From positions 1-64,000 of the forward strand of contig MBPM02000128.1 in assembly GCA_001695595.3 (NCBI GenBank): a stretch of DNA of 64,000 nucleotides, given 5' to 3'. Within the stretch, counting starts at the first letter, position 1; the number at the start of each line of letters is the position of its first letter. Source of the stretch: Plasmopara viticola. Its lineage: Eukaryota > Oomycota > Peronosporomycetes > Peronosporales > Peronosporaceae. Made by a program: the position numbers and the translations under genes. Below are positions 1 through 13,404 of the stretch, piece after piece. Under the pieces are notes generated by a model that had not been told where the DNA came from, did no database searches, and saw nothing but the letters and a program-made list of their open reading frames with translations.

Positions 1-2040
1 TGAAGTGCTGAGATCATGAACGGCCATGGATACGCCCTTTCTGTCATTCTAGACGTGCGCAGACGCAATAGAGCCACACTTAAGCTTACATTCGCTTTTT
101 TGAGTGCTGAGATGATGTACGGCCATGGATACGTCTCTTTTTATTATTCTAGATGTGAGGCAGACGCAATAGAGGCAGATGATGTACGGCCATGGATACG
201 TCTCTTTTATTATTCTAGATGTGAGCAGACGCAATAGAGGCACAGCTAAGCGTATATTCGCTCCTTTGAAGTGCTGAGATGATGTACGGCCATCGATACG
301 GCCTTTCTATTATTCTAGACGTGCGCAGACGCAATAGAGCCACATCAAGCGTACATTCGCTCTTGTGAAGTGCTGAGATCATGAACGGCCATGGATACGT
401 CCCTTCTATTATTCTAGACGTGAGCAGACGCGTTAGAGCCACAACAAAGCTTACAGTCACTTTTTTGATGTGCTGAGATTTTGGACGGCCATCGATATGG
501 CCTTCTTATCATTCTGGACTGCGCAGACGCAATAGACCACAACAAATCGTATATTCATCTGTGAAGTGCCGGATCGTGTACGGCCAGGATACGTCCTTCG
601 TATCATTCTTGACGTGTGCGAACAATAGAGCCACACAAAAGCTAACATGCTTGTTGAAAGTGCTAGAAAAATGACGCCATAAATACGTCCTTCCTATCAT
701 TCTAGACGTGCGCAGACGCGATAGAGCCACAACAAAGCGTATATTAGCACTTTTAAAGTGCTGAGATCATGTACGGCCATAAATACGACCTTTCTGTCAT
801 TCTAGACGTGCGCAGACGCAATAGAGCCACAACTAAGCGTATATATATAATGCTGAGATCATGAACAGCCATGGATACGCCCTTTTTGGCATTCTAGACG
901 TGCGCAGACGCAATAGAGCCACACTTAAGCTTACTTCGCTTGTTTGAAAGTGCTGAGATGATGTACACCATGGATACGTCCTTCTATTATTCTAGATGTA
1001 GAGACGCATTAGAGCACAGCTAAGCGTATTCGCTCTTTTGAAGTGATGAGATGATGTACGGCATCGATACGGCCTTTCTTTATTCTAGACGTGCGCAGAC
1101 GCAATAGAGCACACTATGCTTACATTCGCTCTTGTGAAGTGCTGAGATCATGAACGGCCATGCATACGTCCCTTCTATCATTCTAGACGTGAGCAGAACG
1201 CGTTAGAGCCACAAAAAGCTTACAGTCGCTTTTTGATGTGCTGAGATTATGTATGTCATCGATATGGCCTTCTTATCATTCTGGACGTGTGCAGACGCAA
1301 TAGAGCCACAAATCGTATATTCATCTTGTGAATTGCGAGATCATGTACGGCATGGATACGTCCTTTGCATCATTCTTGACGTGTGCCAGAGACAATAGAG
1401 CCACAACAAAGCTAACATTTGCTTGTTGAAAGTGCTAAGATAATGTACGCCATAAATACGCCCTTTCTATCTTTTAGACGTGCGCAGACCGATAGAGCCA
1501 CAACAAAGCGTATAATGCACTGTAAAGTGCTGAGATATGACGGCCATAAATACGACCTCTCTGTCATTCTTGACGTTTGCGCAGATGCAATATAAAGCAC
1601 AACTAAAGCGTATATTCGCTTTTGTAAGTGCTGAGAATGTACGGCCATAATATGCCCTTTCTATCATTCTAGACATGTGCAGACGCAATAGAGCCACATC
1701 AAAGCGTATATTCGCTTTTTTGAATTGCTTAGATCATGTACGGCCATGGATACGTCCCTCCTATCTTTCTAGACGTGCGCAAAGCAATAGAGCCACACAA
1801 AGCGTATATTTGGTCTTGTAAAGTGCTGAGACCATGAATGGCCATGGATACGCCCTTTCTGTCATTCTAGACGTGCGCAGACGCAATAGAGCCACACTTA
1901 AGCTTACATTCGCTTGTTTGAAGTGCTGGATGATGTACGCCACAAATACGTCTTTTTCATTATTCTAGACGTGCGCAGACTAATAGAGCCACAACAAGGC
2001 GTATATTTGGTCTTGTAAAGTGCTGAGTCATGAATGGCCT
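1..2040 (+). repeat. Indel-rich monomers at the left edge (probable unpolished sequence)
   Basis: Monomers here carry many one- or few-base deletions and a few insertions that are nearly absent downstream. For example, the stretch at about 1,200-1,440 corresponds almost base for base to about 5,740-6,000, but lacks single bases in CACAACAAAGC, GCTTTTTTGATG, TATGGTCATC and CGTATATTCGATC. A larger loss of about 43 bp occurs near 177, where AGAGGCA runs straight into GATGATGTACGG. From about 2,040 on the sequence agrees cleanly with its relatives (about 2,045-2,390 matches about 7,313-7,658). The abrupt change suggests read error at a contig end rather than biology. Confidence 0.75.
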
Positions 2041-2504
2041 GATACGCCCTTTCGGTCATTCTAGACGTGCGCAGACGCAATAGAGCCACACTTAAGCTTA
2101 CATTCGCTTGTTTGAAGTGCTGAGATGATGTACGACAATAAATACTTCCTTTTCATCATTCTAGATGTGCGCAGACGCGATAGAGCCACAACAAAGTGTA
2201 TATTAGCACTTGTGAATTGCTGGGATAATGTACGGCCATAAATACGACCTTTCTGTCATTCTAGACGTGCGCAGACGCAATAGAGCCACAACTAAGCGTA
2301 TATTCGCTCTTGTGAAGTGCTGAGATCATGAACGGCCATGGATACGCCCTTTCTGTCATTCTAGACGTGCGCAGACGCAATAGAGCCACACTTAAGCTTA
2401 CATTCGCTTTTTTGAAGTGCTGAGATGATGTACGGCCATGGATACGTCCTTTCTATCATTCTAGACGTGCGCAGACGCAATAGAGCCACAACTAAGCGTA
2501 TATT

Positions 2505-2521
2505 AGCACTTGTAAAGTGCT
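2505..2521. repeat. Hairpin AGCACTT-GTA-AAGTGCT
   Basis: A perfect 7 bp inverted repeat with a three-base loop straddles the junction of two monomers. It arises where the usual AGCTCTTGTGAAGTGCT becomes AGCACTTGTAAAGTGCT. Many left-arm monomers share it. Confidence 0.85.
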
Positions 2522-3179
2522 GAAATCATGTACGGCCATAAATACGACCTTTCTGTCATTCTAGACGTGCGCAGACGCAATAGAGCCACAACTAAGCGTA
2601 TATTCGCTCTTGTGAAGTGCTGAGATCATGAACGGTTATGGATACGTCCTTTCTATAATTCTAGACGTGCTAAGACGTAATAGAGCGACAACTAAGCTTA
2701 CATTCGTTTTTTTTAATTCTTAGTTAATGTACGGCCATAGATACGTCCTTTCTATCATTCTAGACATGCGCACACGCAATAGAGCCACAACTAAGCGTTT
2801 AAATTTTTGCTCTTATGAAGTGCTGGGATAATGTACGGCCATCGATACGTCCTGGACGTGAGCAGACGCGTTAGAGCTTACAGTCGCTTTTTGATGTGCT
2901 GAGATTATGTACGGCCATCAATATGGCCTTCTTATCATTCTGGACGTGCGCAGACGCAATAGAGCCACAGCAAATCGTATATTCGAACTTGTGAAGTGCC
3001 GAGATCGTTTACGGCCATGGATACGTCCTTTGTATCATTCTTGACGTGTGCAGAGACAATAGAGTCACAACATAGCTAACATTTGCTTGTTGAAAGTGCT
3101 AAGATAATGTACGGCCATAAATACGTCCTTTCTATCATTCTAGACGTGCGCAGACGCGATAGAGAACAAAGCGTATATT

Positions 3180-3196
3180 AGCACTTGTAAAGTGCT
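3180..3196. repeat. Hairpin AGCACTT-GTA-AAGTGCT
   Basis: Same perfect 7 bp stem and three-base loop as at 2,505, in a monomer of the same subfamily. Confidence 0.85.
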
Positions 3197-3679
3197 GAGA
3201 TAATGTACGGCCATAAATACGACCTTTCTGTCTTTCTAGACGTGCGCAGACGCAATAAAGCCACAACTAAGCGTATATTCGCTCTTGTGAAGTGCTGAGA
3301 TAATGTACGGCCATAGATATGCCCTTTCTATCATTCTAGACATGTGCAGACGCAAAAGAGCCACATCAAAGCGTATATTCGCTTTTTTGAATTGCTTAGA
3401 TCATGTACGGCCATGGATACGTCCCTTCTATCATTCTAGACGTGCGCAGACGCAATAGAGCCACAACAAAGCGTATATTTGGTCTTGTAAAGTGCTGAGA
3501 CCATGAATGGCCATGGATACGCCCTTTCTGTCATTCTAGACGTGCGCAGACGCAATAGAGCCACACTTAAGCTTACATTCGCTTTTTTGAAGTGCTGAGA
3601 TGATGTACGGCCATGGATACGTCCTTTTCATCATTCTAGACGTGCGCAGACGCGATAGAGCCACAACAAAGCGTATATT

Positions 3680-3696
3680 AGCACTTGTAAAGTGCT
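3680..3696. repeat. Hairpin AGCACTT-GTA-AAGTGCT
   Basis: Same hairpin, here inside the ~198 bp dimer repeat. Confidence 0.85.
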
Positions 3697-4665
3697 GAGA
3701 TCATGTACGGCCATAAATACGACCTTTCTGTCTTTCTAGACGTGCGCAGACGCAATAAAGCCACAACTAAGCGTATATTCGCTCTTGTGAAGTGCTGAGA
3801 TAATGTACGGCCATAGATATGCCCTTTCTATCATTCTAGATGTGCAGACGCAATAGAGCCACAACAAAGCGTATATTAGCACTTGTAAAGTGCTGAGATC
3901 ATGTACGGCCATAAATACGACCTTTCTGTCTTTCTAGACGTGCGCAGACGCAATAAAGCCACAACTAAGCGTATATTCGCTCTTGTGAAGTGCTGAGATA
4001 ATGTACGGCCATAGATATGCCCTTTCTATCATTCAAGATGTGCAGACGCAATAGAGCCACAACAAAGCGTATATTCGCTTTTCTTAATTGCTTAGATCAT
4101 GTACGGCCATGGATACGTCCCTTCTATCATTCTAGACGTGCGCAGACGCAATAAAGCCACAACTAAGCGTATATTCGCTCTTGTGGAGTGCTGAGATAAT
4201 GTACGGCCATAGATATGCCCTTTCTATCATTCTAGACATGTGCAGACGCAATAGAGCCACAACAAAGCGTATATTCGCTTTTTTGAATTGCTTCGATCAT
4301 GTACGGCCATGGATACGTCCCTTTTATCATTCTAGACGTGCGCAGACGCAATAGAGCCACAACAAAGCGTATATTTGGTCTTGTAAAGTGCTGAGACCAT
4401 GAATGGCCATGGATACGCCCTTTCTGTCATTCTAGACGTGCGCAGACGCAATAGAGCCACAACAAAGCTTTCATTCGCTTGTTTGAAGTGCTGAGATGAT
4501 GTACGGCCATAAATACGTCCTTTTCATCATTCTAGACGTGCGCAGACGCGATAGAGCCACAACGAAGCGTTTATTAGCACTTGTAAAGTGCTGAGATCAT
4601 GTACGGCCATAAATACGACCTTTCTGTCATTCTAGACGTGCGCAGACGCAATAGAGCCACAACTA

Positions 4666-4679
4666 AGCGAATATTCGCT
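4666..4679. repeat. Perfect 14 bp palindrome AGCGAATATTCGCT
   Basis: The usual AGCGTATATTCGCT dyad has two mismatched centre positions. Here a substitution makes it a perfect palindrome. Confidence 0.85.
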
Positions 4680-5104
4680 CCTGTGAAGTGCTGAGATCAT
4701 GAACGGCCATGGATACGCCCTTTCTGTCATTCTAGACGTGCACAGACGCTATAGAGCCACACTTAAGCTTTCATTCGCTTTTTTGAAGTGCTGAGATGAT
4801 GTACGGCCATGGATACGTCCCTTCTATTATTCTAGATGTGAGCAGACGCAATAGAGGCACAGCTAAGCGTATATTTGCTCTTTTGAAGTGCTGAGATGAT
4901 GTACGGCCATCGATACGGCCTTTCTATTATTCTAGACGTGCGCAGACGCAATAGAGCCACAACAAAGCGTATATTCGCTTTTTTGAATTGCTTCGATCAT
5001 GTACGGCCATGGATACGTCCCTTTTATCATTCTAGACGTGCGCAGACGCAATAGAGCCACAAAAAGCGTATATTTGGTCTTGTAAAGTGCTGAGACCATG
5101 AATG

Positions 5105-7602
5105 GCCATGGATACGCCCTTTCTGTCATTCTAGACGTGCGCAGACGCAATAGAGCCACAACAAAGCTTTCATTCGCTTGTTTGAAGTGCTGAGATGATG
5201 TACGGCCATAAATACGCCCTTTTTGTCATTCTAGACGTGCGCGGACGCAATAGAGCCACAACTAAGCGTATAATCGCTCTAGTGAAGTTCTGAGATCATG
5301 AACGGCCATCCCTACGTCCCTTTTATCATTCTAGACGTGCGCAGACGCAATAGAGCCACAACAAAGCGTATATTTGGTCTTGTAAAGTGCTGAGACCATG
5401 AATGGCCATGGATACGCCCTTTCTGTCATTCTAGACGTGCGCAGACGCAATAGAGCCACAACAAAGCTTTCATTCGCTTGTTTGAAGTGCTGAGATGATG
5501 TACGGCCATAAATACGTCCTTTTCATCATTCTAGACGTGCGCAGACGCGATAGAGCCACAACGAAGCGTTTATTAGCACTTGTAAAGTGCTGAGATCATG
5601 TACGGCCATAAATACGACCTTTCTGTCATTCTAGACGTGCGCAGACGCAATAGAGCCACAACTATGCTTACATTCGCTCTGGTGAAGTGCTGAGATCATG
5701 AACGGCCATGCATACGTCCCTTCTATCATTGAAGACGTGAGCAGACGCGTTAGAGCCACAACAAAGCTTACAGTCGCTTTTTTGATGTGCTGAGATTATG
5801 TATGGTCATCGATATGGCCTTCTTATCATTCTGGACGTGCGCAGACGCAATAGAGCCACAACAAATCGTATATTCGATCTTGTGAATTGCCGAGATCATG
5901 TACGGCCATGGATACGTCCTTTGCATCATTCTTGACGTGTGCAGAGACAATAGAGCCACAACAAAGCTAACATTTGCTTGTTGAAAGTGCTAAGATAATG
6001 TACGGCCATAAATACGCCCTTTCTATCATTCTAGACGTGCGCAGACGCGATAGAGCCACAACAAAGCGTATATTAGCACTTGTAAAGTGCTGAGATAATG
6101 TACGGCCATAAATACGACCTTTCTGTCATTCTAGACGTGCGCAGACGCAATAAAGCCACAACTAAGCGTATATTCGCTCTTGTGAAGTGCTGAGATAATG
6201 TACGGCCATAGATATGCCCTTTCTATCATTCTAGACATGTGCAGACGCAATAGAGCCACATCAAAGCGTATATTCGCTTTTTTGAATTGCTTAGATCATG
6301 TACGGCCATGGATACGTCCTTTCTATCATTCTAGACGTGCGCAGACGCAATAGAGCCACAACAAAGCGTATATTTGGTCTTGTAAAGTGCTGAGACCATG
6401 AATGGCCATGGATACGCCCTTTCTGTCATTCTAGACGTGCGCAGACGCAATAGAGCCACACTTAAGCTTACATTCGCTTGTTTGAAGTGCTGAGATGATG
6501 TACGGCCATAAATACGTCCTTTTCATCATTCTAGACGTGCGCAGACGCGATAGAGCCACAACAAAGCGTATATAAGCACTTGTAAAGTGCTGAGATCATG
6601 TACGGCCATAAATACGACCTTTCTGTCATTCTAGACGTGCGCAGACGCAATAAAGCCACAACTAAGCGTATATTCGCTCTTGTGAAGTGCTGAGATAATG
6701 TACGGCCATAGATATGCCCTTTCTATCATTCTAGATGTGCAGACGCAATAGAGCCACAACAAAGCGTATATTAGCACTTGTAAAGTGCTGAGATCATGTA
6801 CGGCCATAAATACGACCTTTCTGTCTTTCTAGACGTGCGCAGACGCAATAAAGCCACAACTAAGCGTATATTCGCTCTTGTGAAGTGCTGAGATAATGTA
6901 CGGCCATAGATATGCCCTTTCTATCATTCTAGACATGTGCAGACGCAATAGAGCCACATCAAAGCGTATATTCGCTTTTTTGAATTGCTTAGATCATGTA
7001 CGGCCATGGATACGTCCCTTCTATCATTCTAGACGTGCGCAGACGCAATAGAGCCACAACAAAGCGTATATTTGGTCTTGTAAAGTGCTGAGACCATGAA
7101 TGGCCATGGATACGCCCTTTCTGTCATTCTAGACGTGCGCAGACGCAATAGAGCCACACTTAAGCTTACATTCGCTTGTTTGAAGTGCTGAGATGATGTA
7201 CGGCCATAAATACGTCCTTTTCATCATTCTAGACGTGCGCAGACGCGATAGAGCCACAACAAAGCGTATATTTGGTCTTGTGAAGTGCTGAGATCATGAA
7301 TGGCCATGGATACGCCCTTTCGGTCATTCTAGACGTGCGCAGACGCAATAGAGCCACACTTAAGCTTACATTCGCTTGTTTGAAGTGCTGAGATGATGTA
7401 CGACAATAAATACTTCCTTTTCATCATTCTAGATGTGCGCAGACGCGATAGAGCCACAACAAAGTGTATATTAGCACTTGTGAATTGCTGGGATAATGTA
7501 CGGCCATAAATACGACCTTTCTGTCATTCTAGACGTGCGCAGACGCAATAGAGCCACAACTAAGCGTATATTCGCTCTTGTGAAGTGCTGAGATCATGAA
7601 CG
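5105..7602 (+). repeat. ~2,498 bp higher-order repeat, copy 1 (about 25 monomers)
   Basis: The sequence from about 5,105 reappears from about 7,603 with a spacing of 2,498 bp, dropping to 2,497 bp after a single-base deletion near 8,217 (TACGTCCTTC in place of TACGTCCCTTC). Diagnostic rare variants occur in both copies: CGGACGCAATAG, TATAATCGCTCTAG, GGCCATCCCTACG and ATTGAAGACGTGAG. The second half of copy 1 (about 6,573-7,602) has no counterpart directly after copy 2. Confidence 0.85.
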
Positions 7603-9070
7603 GCCATGGATACGCCCTTTCTGTCATTCTAGACGTGCGCAGACGCAATAGAGCCACAACAAAGCTTTCATTCGCTTGTTTGAAGTGCTGAGATGATGTA
7701 CGGCCATAAATACGCCCTTTTTGTCATTCTAGACGTGCGCGGACGCAATAGAGCCACAACTAAGCGTATAATCGCTCTAGTGAAGTTCTGAGATCATGAA
7801 CGGCCATCCCTACGTCCCTTTTATCATTCTAGACGTGCGCAGACGCAATAGAGCCACAACAAAGCGTATATTTGGTCTTGTAAAGTGCTGAGACCATGAA
7901 TGGCCATGGATACGCCCTTTCTGTCATTCTAGACGTGCGCAGACGCAATAGAGCCACAACAAAGCTTTCATTCGCTTGTTTGAAGTGCTGAGATGATGTA
8001 CGGCCATAAATACGTCCTTTTCATCATTCTAGACGTGCGCAGACGCGATAGAGCCACAACGAAGCGTTTATTAGCACTTGTAAAGTGCTGAGATCATGTA
8101 CGGCCATAAATACGACCTTTCTGTCATTCTAGACGTGCGCAGACGCAATAGAGCCACAACTATGCTTACATTCGCTCTGGTGAAGTGCTGAGATCATGAA
8201 CGGCCATGCATACGTCCTTCTATCATTGAAGACGTGAGCAGACGCGTTAGAGCCACAACAAAGCTTACAGTCGCTTTTTTGATGTGCTGAGATTATGTAT
8301 GGTCATCGATATGGCCTTCTTATCATTCTGGACGTGCGCAGACGCAATAGAGCCACAACAAATCGTATATTCGATCTTGTGAATTGCCGAGATCATGTAC
8401 GGCCATGGATACGTCCTTTGCATCATTCTTGACGTGTGCAGAGACAATAGAGCCACAACAAAGCTAACATTTGCTTGTTGAAAGTGCTAAGATAATGTAC
8501 GGCCATAAATACGCCCTTTCTATCATTCTAGACGTGCGAAGACGCGATAGAGCCACAACAAAGCGTATATTAGCACTTGTAAAGTGCTGAGATAATGTAC
8601 GGCCATAAATACGACCTTTCTGTCATTCTAGACGTGCGCAGACGCAATAAAGCCACAACTAAGCGTATATTCGCTCTTGTGAAGTGCTGAGATAATGTAC
8701 GGCCATAGATATGCCCTTTCTATCATTCTAGACATGTGCAGACGCAATAGAGCCACATCAAAGCGTATATTCGCTTTTTTGAATTGCTTAGATCATGTAC
8801 GGCCATGGATACGTCCCTTCTATCATTCTAGACGTGCGCAGACGCAATAGAGCCACAACAAAGCGTATATTTGGTCTTGTAAAGTGCTGAGACCATGAAT
8901 GGCCATGGATACGCCCTTTCTGTCATTCTAGACGTGCGCAGACGCAATAGAGCCACACTTAAGCTTACATTCGCTTGTTTGAAGTGCTGAGATGATGTAC
9001 GGCCATAAATACGTCCTTTTCATCATTCTAGACGTGCGCAGACGCGATAGAGCCACAACAAAGCGTATAT
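7603..9070 (+). repeat. ~2,498 bp higher-order repeat, partial copy 2
   Basis: This matches about 5,105-6,573 almost base for base. It ends at about 9,070, where TATATAAGCACTTG in copy 1 corresponds to TATATTTGGTCTTG here. From that point (about 9,061-9,280) the sequence follows about 7,253-7,470 instead. That jump to another phase of the same HOR is what a deletion of whole monomers by unequal exchange would leave. Confidence 0.82.
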
Positions 9071-12000
9071 TTGGTCTTGTGAAGTGCTGAGATCATGAAT
9101 GGCCATGGATACGCCCTTTCGGTCATTCTAGACGTGCGCAGACGCAATAGAGCCACACTTAAGCTTACATTCGCTTGTTTGAAGTGCTGAGATGATGTAC
9201 GACAATAAATACTTCCTTTTCATCATTCTAGATGTGCGCAGACGCGATAGAGCCACAACAAAGCGTATATTAGCACTTGTAAAGTGCTGAGATCATGTAC
9301 GGCCATAAATACGACCTTTCTGTCTTTCTAGACGTGCGCAGACGCAATAGAGCCACAACTAAGCTTACATTCGCTTTTTTGAAGTGCTGAGATGATGTAC
9401 GGCCATGGATACGTCCCTTCTATTATTCTAGATGTGAGCAGACGCAATAGAGGCGCAACTAAGCGTATAACCGCTCTTTTGAAGTGCTGAGATGATGTAC
9501 AGCCATCGATACGGCCTTTCTATTATTTAAGACGTGCGCAGACGCAAAAGAGCCACAACAAAGCGTATTTTCGCTCTTGTGAAGTATTGAGATCATGAAC
9601 GGCCGTGGATACGTCCCTTCTATCATTCTAGACGTGAGCAGACGCGTTAGAGCCACAACAAATCGTATATTCGCCCTTGTGAAGTGCTGAGATCATGAAC
9701 GGCCATATATACGTCCTTTCTATCATCCATGACGTGCTCAGAAGGGACAGAGCCACAACTAAGCTTACATTCGCTTTTTTGATGTGCTGAGAGAATGTAC
9801 GGCCATAGATACGTCCTTTGCATCATTCTTGACGTGTGCAGAGACTATAGAGACACAACAAAGCTAACATTTGCTTGTTGAAAGTGGTAAGATAATGTAC
9901 GGCCATAAATACGTCCTTTCTATCATTCTAGACATGCGCAGACGCGATAGAGCCACAACAAAGCGTATATTAGCACTTGTAAAGTGCTGAGATCATGTAC
10001 GGCCATAAATCCGACCTTTCTGTCATTCTAGACGTACGCAGACGCAATAGAGCCACAACTAAGCGTATGTTCGCTCTTGTGAAGTGCTGAGATCATGAAC
10101 GGCCATGGATACGTCCCTTCTATCATTCTAGACGTGAGCAGACGCGTTAGAGCCACAACAAAGCTTACAGTCGCTTTTTTGATGTGCTGAGATTATGTAC
10201 GGCCATCGATATGGCCTTCTTATTATTCTGGACGTGCGCAGACGCAATAGAGCCACAACAAATCGTATTTTCGCCCTTGTGAAGTGCTGAGATCATGAAC
10301 GGCCATAGATACGTCTTTTCCATCAAATTAGACGTGCGCAGACGAAATAGAGCCACAACAAAGCGTATATTAGCTCTTGTGAAGTGCTGAGATAATGTAC
10401 GGCCATATATACGTCCTTTCTTTCATTCTAAACGTGAGCAGACGAAATAGAGTCACAACTAAGCGTATATACGCTCATATGAAGTGCTGAGATGATGTAC
10501 GGCCATCGACACGTTCTTTCTATCTTTCTAGACGTGCGCAGACGCAATAGAGCCTCAACTAAGCTTACATTCGCTTTTTTGGAGTTATGAGATGATGTAC
10601 GGCCATCGATACGGCCTTTCTGTCTTTCTAGACGTGCGCAGACGCAATAGAGCCACAACTAAGCGTATATTCGCTAGTTTGAAGTGCTGGGATAATGTAC
10701 GGCCATCGATACGTCCTTTCTATCGTTCTTGACGTGCCCAGACGCAATGGAGCCACAACTAAGCGTATATATTTTTGCTCTTATGAGGTGCTATGATGAT
10801 GTACGGCCAACGATACGGCTTTTCTATTATTCTAGACGTGCGCAGACGAAATAGAGCCACAACAAAGCGTCTTTTCGCTCTTGTGAAGAGATGAGATCAT
10901 GTACGGCCATGCATAAGCCCTTACTATCATTCATGACGTGCGCAGACGCAATACAGCAACAACTAAGCTTACATTCGCTTTTTTGAAGTGCTGAGATAAT
11001 GTATGGTCATAGATACGTCCTTTCTATCATTCCAGACGTGCGCATACGCCATAGAGTCAAAACTAAGTGTATATCCGCTCTTATGAAGTGCTGAAATGAT
11101 ATACGGCCATCGATACGTCCTTTCTATTCTTCTAGACGTGCGCAGGCGCAATAGAGCCTCAACTAAGCTTACATTCGCTTTTTTGAAGTTCTGAGATAAT
11201 GTACGGCCATAGATACGTCCTTTCTATCATCCTAGACATGCGCACACGCAATGGAGCCACAACTAAGCGTATATATCTTTGCTCTTATGAAGTGCTGGGA
11301 TAATGTACGGCCATGGATACGTCCTTTCTATCATTCTAGACGTGCGCGGACGCAAAAGAGCCGCAACAAAGCGTAAATTTGCTTTTTTAAGTGCTCAGAT
11401 CATGAACGGTCATGGATACGCCCTTTCTATTTTTCTAGACGTGCGCATACGCAATAGAGTCAAAACTAAGCGTATACCCGCTCTTATCAAGTGCTGAGAT
11501 GATGTACGGCCATTGATATGTCCCTTCTGTTATTCTAGACGCGTGCAGACGCAATAGACCCACAACAAAGCGTATATTCGCTCTTGTGAAGTGCTGGGAT
11601 CATGTACGGCCATCCCTACGTCCTCTTTATCATTCTAGACGTGCGCCGACGCAATAGAGCCACAACAAAGCGTATATTAGCACTTGTGAAGTGCTGAGAT
11701 CATGTACGGCCATAAATACGCCCTTTTTGTCATTCTAGACGTGCGCAGACGCAATAGAGCCACAACTAAGCGTATATTCGCTCTTTTGAAGTGCTGAGAT
11801 GATGTACGGCCATCGATACGGCCATTCTATCATTCTAGACGTGCGCAGACGAAATAGAGCCACAACAAAGCGTATATTAGGTCTGGTGAAGCGCTGAGAT
11901 CATGAACGGCCATGGATACGCCCTTTCTGTCATTCTAGACGTGCACAGACGCTATAGAGCCACACTTAAGCTTTCATTCGCTTTTTTGAAGTGCTGAGAT

Positions 12001-13404
12001 GATGTACGGCCATGAATACGTCCCTTCTATTATTCTAGATGTGAGCAGACGCAATAGAGACACAGCTAAGCGTATATTCGCTCTTTTGAAGTGCTAAGAT
12101 AATGAACAGTTATGGATACGTCCTTTCTATAATTCTAGACGTGCTAAGACGTAAGAGAGCGACAACTAAGCTTACATTCGCTTTTTTTAATTCTGAGTGA
12201 ATGTACGGCCATAGATACGTTCTTTCTATCATTCTAGACGTGCGCAGACGCAATAGAGCCACAACAAAGCGTATTTTCGCTCTTGTGAAGTGGTGAGATC
12301 ATGTACGGCCATGCATAAGCCCTTACTATCATTCATGACGTGCGCAGACGCAATACAGCAACAACTAAGCTTACATTCGCTTTTTTGAAGTGCTGAGATA
12401 ATGTATGGTCATAGATACGTCCTTTCTATCATTCTAGACGTGCGCATACGCCATAGAGTCAAAACTAAGTGTATATCCGCTCTTATGAAGTGCTGAGATG
12501 ATGTACGGCCATCGATACGTCCTTTCTATTCTTCTAGACGTGCGCAGGCGCAATACAGCCTCGACTAAGCTTACATTCGCTTTTTTGAAGTTCTGAGATA
12601 ATGTATATCCATAGATACGTCCTCTTTATCATTCTAGACGTGCGCCGACGCAATAGAGCCACAACAAAGCGTATATTAGCACTTGTGAAGTGCTAAGATG
12701 ATGTACGGCCATCGATACGACCTTTCTATTATTCTAGACGTCGCAGACGCAATAGAGCCACAACAAAGCGTATTTTCGCTCTTGTTAAGTGGTGAGATCA
12801 TGTACGGCCATGCATAAGCCCTTACTATCATTCATGACGTGCGCAGACGCAATACAGCAAAAACTAAGCTTACATTCGCTTTTTTGAAGTGCTGAGATAA
12901 TGTATGGTCATAGATACGTCCTTTCTATCATTCTAGGCGTGCGCATACGCCATAGAGTCAAAACTAAGTGTATATCCGCTCTTATGAAGTGCTGGGCTAA
13001 TGTACGGCCATCGATACGTCCTTTCTATCCTTCTAGACGTGTGCAGACGCAATAGAGCCTCAACTTAGCTTACATTCGCTTTTTTTATAGTTCTGAGATA
13101 ATGTATGGCCATAGCTAGGTCCTTTCTATCATACTAGACATGCGCACACGCAATGGAGCCACAACTAAGCGTATATATTCTTGCTCTTATGAAGTGCTGG
13201 GATAATGTACGGCCATCGATATGTCCTTTCTATCATTCTGGACGTGCCCAGACGCAATAGATTCACAACTAAGCGTATATTCGCTCTTATAAGGTGCTGA
13301 GACGATGTACGGCCATGATTACGTCCTTTCTATTTTTCTAGACGTGCGCAGATGCAATAGAGCCAAAACAAAGCGTATATTCGCTCTTATCAAGTGCTGA
13401 GATG
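9071..13404 (+). repeat. Mixed forward monomers, no dominant HOR
   Basis: Monomers of several subfamilies in irregular order. A four- to five-monomer block marked by GCATAAGCCCTTACTATC occurs at 10,911, 12,313 and 12,812, and again further right at 14,322, 14,926 and 25,520. Some monomers are 102-104 bp through a TATATTTTTGCTC or TATATTCTTGCTC expansion of the dyad region (for example near 10,770 and 13,180). Nothing other than satellite was seen. Confidence 0.8.
10462..10475. repeat. Perfect 14 bp palindrome AGCGTATATACGCT
   Basis: The same dyad is perfected by the other possible substitution (TATATACGC in place of TATATTCGC). Confidence 0.85.

Larger units (their letters stand above)
2041..5104 (+). 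repeat. Forward monomers with ~198 bp dimer and ~700 bp repeats
   Basis: Clean monomers with short-range HOR structure. A dimer of about 198 bp is repeated at about 3,661-3,858 and 3,859-4,056, marked by a monomer reading TCTAGATGTGCAGACGC, two bases shorter than usual. A block marked by GAATTGCTTCGATCATG recurs at 4,284 and 4,984, a 700 bp spacing. The AGCACTT/AAGTGCT hairpin variant is frequent. No gene. Confidence 0.8.
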
